A stretch of 64,000 nucleotides of DNA from Hibiscus mutabilis. Its lineage: Eukaryota; Streptophyta; Magnoliopsida; Malvales; Malvaceae. Of this stretch, positions 59,786-64,000 are shown one piece after another. The translations under genes were made by a program, and so were the position numbers. The notes under the pieces were generated by a model. That model was not told where the DNA came from and did not search any database. It was given only the letters and a program-made list of their open reading frames with translations. How positions within the stretch are numbered: position 1 is the first letter of the stretch; every line of letters starts with the position of its first letter. Location of the stretch: the NCBI GenBank assembly GCA_019671005.1, contig CM033724.1:20313786-20377785 (forward strand), written 5' to 3'.

Positions 59786-60292
59786 TAAAATTTATATCCT
59801 TTTTTATTTATGTATATATGCATATGGTATACGCAGATATATTACACTATATTAAATTTAGTTAATAGATATAAATCATAGTAAATAATATTATTATTTA
59901 ACTTTGCTTTTTAATACATTTATATTTTTATTATCTCTTTTAATTGTTTTATCAGCAAGCAGTATGATTTTATTGAAGAATAATCATACAAGCCTAAACA
60001 TGTTCATGTGCCTCATTGAAAACCTCTCTAATCCTAAATGGAGGAAAAGAATACAACATGAAAGTGCACGATAATAACCAACCAACGAACCAAAAATTGA
60101 ACCAAAACAAAGCCACTACCCTCACTCAAAAACTAAGCACACCCAAGGCAAAAAACAATAGCAACAAGTAAACAATCAGACCCCTCACACCAACGCCATA
60201 CAACCTGCCATGTCCAAACCAACACCCTCTCCCATCGTAAAACATCAAAAACCATCTATAACCATACCAGAACCACCAAATTCCATCCAAAC
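59786..60292 (-). other. Probable 3' untranslated part of the LINE plus flank
   Basis: After the RNase H stop on the minus strand the sequence stays moderately C-rich on the plus strand to about 59960, then becomes AT-rich. On the minus strand the tail ends in an A-rich region near 59900-59960, which could be the poly(A) end of the LINE, but no clean A run or target-site duplication is seen. Confidence 0.4.
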
Positions 60293-61138
60293 CTATACAA
60301 AACCATCAATGAAGACAAAGGACCGATCAACACCACCCTTGGCCAATATATTCGCAAGCCTATTCGCTTCTCGATAAACATGGGAAAAGAAAACGCACAA
60401 CATAACCGAACAAACTAAATCAATCTCTCGAAACACACCCAAAAGACACCAAGGCCGATGCTCCTTACTTACAACCCAACTAATGGCCATACGAGAATCA
60501 GATTCCACAATTAAACTCCCTGCATGACGCCACTGTGAGCGCAACATCAAAGATAAAGCATACACCAACGCTCTCACCTCTACCTCATTCGAGTCCATGA
60601 TGCCTAACGGACTAGAAAAGAATCCCAAAATTCGCTCCTCACTATTGTGCAACACCCCCAAAACCCGTAGGTTTTGGATTACCCCTTGCCACCCTGTCAA
60701 CATTAAATTTCAAAGATAATCCAGGCGGACGTACCCAAACAACCCCCACCCTTGGCCTCAAAGAACTCGCAGACAAGATACATAACCGTGAACAACACAA
60801 CCATTGTGCCTCATCAATATAAACATCATCAGACAACATTATTTCCCAATAAAACGCACACAATTGCACTAAGAAGAACACGTCCCCGTGATTGGCAGCC
60901 TTCGACTATTAAAAACATCCTCGTTCCTCGCAAGCCACAATGACCATAACAATGTCGGCACACATGAAATCCACCATTGCCTAAAAATGCCCGTGAAAGA
61001 GCGGTAGAACCCAGCAATTAACAACTCCTTCAAAGTCGTTGGCAAAGGAAAGTTTACATCCCACAAATGCAAAAAGAAAGTCCACAAAGTTTGAACCACA
61101 CAATAGAACAATATAAGATCTGATTCATCCTCACCATG
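60293..61138 (-). pseudogene. 3' end of a plant LINE: zinc-binding region and RNase H
   Basis: The minus strand carries the end of a plant L1-type LINE ORF2 in three frames. From 61138 the first frame (to 60869) has HGEDESDLILFY then WTFFLHLWDVNFPLPTTL and LLWSLWLARNEDVF, resembling the zf-RVT region after the reverse transcriptase. The frame at 60642-60881 has LKFNVDRVARGNPKPTGFGG, the start of RNase H with its first Asp. After a frame change in a C-rich run near 60655 the frame at 60293-60703 continues with FFSSPLGIMDSNEVEVRALV (Glu), LIVESDSRMAISWV (Asp) and SHVYREANRLANILAK, where the usual last Asp (..LAD..LAK) is Asn. The RT domain would lie upstream but the copy is cut by LTR W at 61139. 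Confidence 0.8.
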
Positions 61139-62044
61139 TGTAACACCCATTTTCATATCCATACGAGTAATACGAATCAGGAATGTCACAACTTTACTAT
61201 CCTTAAATATTAATGATATTTGAAACAAAATTCAAATTTTGATAATTTTGAACCCAAATATTGAGTACTGGTACACCCTGTCCCAAAATGCACATTCATG
61301 CATTTTTATATTTCTAATTCAATTTCCAAATGTCTTCAAGTGTTATGTATGCTTATAGGGAACAATTGACTATCATAAAACATACATGCTCTCAATTATC
61401 TTAGCATGCAACTTATCTCCTGAGGTTAGTCTTAACTTTGAATCTTTCTAGAAACGCCAATTATCATGAAACCATAACGAACTTTAAAGGCCAATCACAA
61501 ATCAAATAGATTTAGCAAGTATACATGCAACTATAAGAATCAAACCTTAATTAGGATGTCATTACTATGATTACCTATTGAGCTTTCCAATGTTGATGCA
61601 ATGTTCTTCTTACTCTCATCTTGATTTACCTACGTGTGCACAATCAAACACACGCTAAGTACGAACTTAGTGAGGCAATAAAGGAAGTTAATAACAAGAA
61701 TTTAAACTAATTCAACTTCATGGCTACATTTATATAACATGATATATGCCAATGCATCAACTTTCACATTGCATTAGTAATGATTTACTATATACCAATG
61801 TCATAAGACTTTCATGCTTGTCCATTTGCCATAATTTGCCATATATGCATAAATGCATCATGATCACTAGATATGTATTACCATCATGTTAATCACATAT
61901 TAACATAATATAAACCGGATATAAATTTCTTACCAATAATAGACTTGCCATCTATTCCAAAAGCTCATAAGCTTATTCATCTGTTTATCATTTATTAACC
62001 AATAAACCGTAGCCCAAATATAAGCCTATGAGGACCCTGGGTAC
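61139..62044 (-). repeat. LTR fragment W (T-like), minus strand
   Basis: The plus-strand left edge is TGTAACACCCATTTTCATA, so on the minus strand it is an LTR 3' end ...TGAAAATGGGTGTTACA, similar to the extra end of LTR1 of T (28581-28608). Around 61630-61690 the minus strand has TTGCCTCACTAAGTTCGTAC and an ACACGTAGG phrase, matching the TTGCCTCACTAAG...ACACGTAGG block of T LTRs near 28104-28150. It is inserted in the LINE and is itself cut by the LTR beginning at 62045; the rest lies beyond the window. Confidence 0.65.
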
Positions 62045-64000
62045 TGTAACGCCCCAGTTTTAGGGCTTAGAGATTTGGTGGTTTATTAGACGGTTCGGTG
62101 GACCAGAGTAGGGATTCGAGTCAGTTTCGGGACTGTATATTTTTCGGTAAGATTAAAATGTGGAAAAATAGTTAAAAATCATCTTTTGATATATATTGAT
62201 TTTTGGTGGAATAAATTTTGGAAAATGGAATTTGGAAATGTGACATTTTGGTTAGTGACCAAAATGCAATTTTTGAAAACCGTTTTAAAGTGACTAAAAT
62301 GAAAAGGGTCAAATTCTTAGAATCCTTAAGGAGCTAAATTACCAAGTTTTTGTTAGTGGTTTCTCCCTTAAATTAAATCATTTTAAACATGTGTTTTAAA
62401 GGTTGTTTAAGAGGGATTAAAATATCTAAGTTAGTTATTAGATTTTAAAGAAAATTTACGTAACTTTTTCCTAAACCTTTTCTCTCAACTTCTTTTCTGC
62501 CAAAAAATTAGAATTTCATCAAAATCTAGAGGTGAGGGATTCTTTTCACTCAGATTATTGATTTTAACTTGATTCTTTAACTTTGTTTTGCAAAATCTTA
62601 TTGAAATCTTATGTTTTCTTAGCTTTTCACAAATCGATTAAGGGAGAAACTTCACAATAGGGGTAAGGTCCGAGATCTCCTCTATTGTATGGTTCTTTAT
62701 TGAAATTACCAAGCATTTGATCCTTGTTTTTGTGTTTCTAATCTGATTTTGATGATTTTCTAATGTTTAATTGAGTTATTTGGGGAAAATGATTTAATTC
62801 ACGGATTGGATCTAATTTCTAGTAATTAAGGATGCTTTGATTTATATTTTGGATGTTTAATAATGCTGATAAATGATTTTTATCAATAGAATCCCGAAAC
62901 TTAAGAATCTCTATTTGTTTAGGTTGTTAGTTTTGAGGTTTTGTGGTGTTTCTATGGTTGTAAGGTTAATGGAGGTGGTAGGTTGATTTGGATCTATTTT
63001 TAGACGTGTTTTGATGTTGAAAGTGATGTTAGATTGATAGATGTTGGCTGGGTTGTGAATCGAAGTGTTTTGGTTATGTTTTGGGTTGTTTGGAGGGTTA
63101 GTTGTGAAGGTTTTGTAGAAATCTGAGAAGGATTGTGGTTGTTGTGTTTAGAATGCATTATGATGCATTAATCCTCTGTTGTTTTGTGGTCAAAATAGGG
63201 GAGGTTGATCCGGAAGCAATTGGAGAAGCGTTGGAGGTTTCGGATACTTGATTTTGCGTCGGTGAATCGAGGTTTCACATATCGATGAGTGAAAGCGTGG
63301 TTTAAAGCATTTTGATGTTATGGGAATAGAGTTTTGGGAGTTAAGGTAGAGCTTGAAATGCTTACCTAGACTCGGAAGTAAGTATAAAGTGGTTTTACTC
63401 TCTTGGTCGTGCTTGTTCGAATGATTTTATGCACTTGGTTTGAATGTTCATCTACCTACTGTTTAAGCATGTTTTAAAGTATTTGATATACTATTTTTTA
63501 GAATGTTTTGCTGAAGGATACACAAGGTAAGTGGTCCTTGTAAGTATGGTTTATACTTGTGTTTTAAAGCATGGTTGTTGCTTTGGAAATGGCATGGTTT
63601 AATGCTTGTTAAAACAGTGAGGTAAATGTTATTTGGTTAATTATATTGGCAAGTGATGTGGTTTTAAGATTGTTATCGTAAATAGTTGGCCGGCCATAGG
63701 ATTGAGTGCACTTTAAATAAGTCACCTTGGATGTTGAGGGGTTTATACGGCGTACCAAATACTTCATCCAATTACCCTAACGGTAGAGGGGATAAACAAT
63801 ACCAAAAACTCTCGTTAGTGGATTAAGCGTCTAACCGATGATTGGGGTGGGTGTCCCTGTGGGTTGAAAGTGTACCCGATTGTTATTGTACCGTAATTGT
63901 CATTGTATCGCTATTCCGGTTGAGATGGCTTGAAGTGTTGGGTTAACACTTGTTGAATTCGTGTATCCGATGAACTCTTTTGTTATTGGACTTGTTTAAT
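62045..64000 (+). repeat. 5' part of a D-family LTR, plus strand
   Basis: It starts TGTAACGCCCCAG and follows the minus-strand sequence of the D LTR from 41670 downwards: GATTCGAGTC, GTGACCAAAATGCAA, the AGGGGTAAGGTCC block near 62658 (compare 41068) and GTGCACTTTAAATAAGTCACC near 63707 (compare 39990). By eye identity is lower than between the two D LTRs, so it is an independent, older or more distant copy. The window ends close to the point equivalent to the T insertion site in D. Whether an interior follows cannot be seen. Confidence 0.78.

Overview
This window looks like repeat-dense, gene-poor heterochromatin from a flowering plant, probably a eudicot. The reasons are an AT-rich composition, long-terminal-repeat (LTR) retrotransposons of the Athila, Tat/Ogre and Tekay/Del-like Ty3/gypsy groups, a copia/TRIM-like short element and a plant-type LINE with an RNase H tail. 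I recognise no host protein-coding gene, tRNA or rRNA. The species cannot be named from what I see. All coding remnants belong to transposable elements and all are broken.

Layout. 1 to about 4650 is the 3' part of an Athila-type element: integrase tail, a broken env-position ORF, polypurine tract and LTR. 4665-8136 holds decayed LTR pieces in both orientations. 8473-14986 is a probable large solo LTR (called Z) carrying a 1.3 kb TRIM-like element (9499-10791) and several short repeat arrays. 15361-51582 is a 36 kb nest of LTR retrotransposons. 52260-59780 is a Tat/Ogre-like element (Y) with a minisatellite before its 3' LTR. 60293-61138 is the 3' end of a LINE on the minus strand. It is cut by an LTR fragment (W, 61139-62044), which is cut in turn by the start of another LTR (62045-64000).

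The core is the nest. Element X (15361-51582) is flanked by CTTCG on both sides and has two LTRs around only 737 bp of non-coding interior. A solo LTR (S, 18501-22179, flanked by AAGGC) sits in its left LTR. Element D (24499-49712, minus strand) sits in its right LTR. Inside the left LTR of D sits element T (26091-39735, plus strand), flanked by GGTAA on both sides. T has three LTRs and two interiors, so it is a tandem LTR-interior-LTR-interior-LTR array inside a single target-site duplication. Because X and D each keep a second LTR copy, the uninterrupted equivalents of most insertion sites can be read in the window (47843-47847 for T, about 16768-16800 for D, about 51355 for S). This makes the order X, then D and S, then T direct to infer.

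The third LTR of T carries a divergent block of about 0.9 kb, and both T interiors share the same loss of the integrase core and most of gag. The X and D LTRs contain clusters of short palindromic motifs. These points, rather than any host gene system, are the interesting content. Coordinates of elements with TG..CA ends and target-site duplications are precise; boundaries marked 'about' are estimates.
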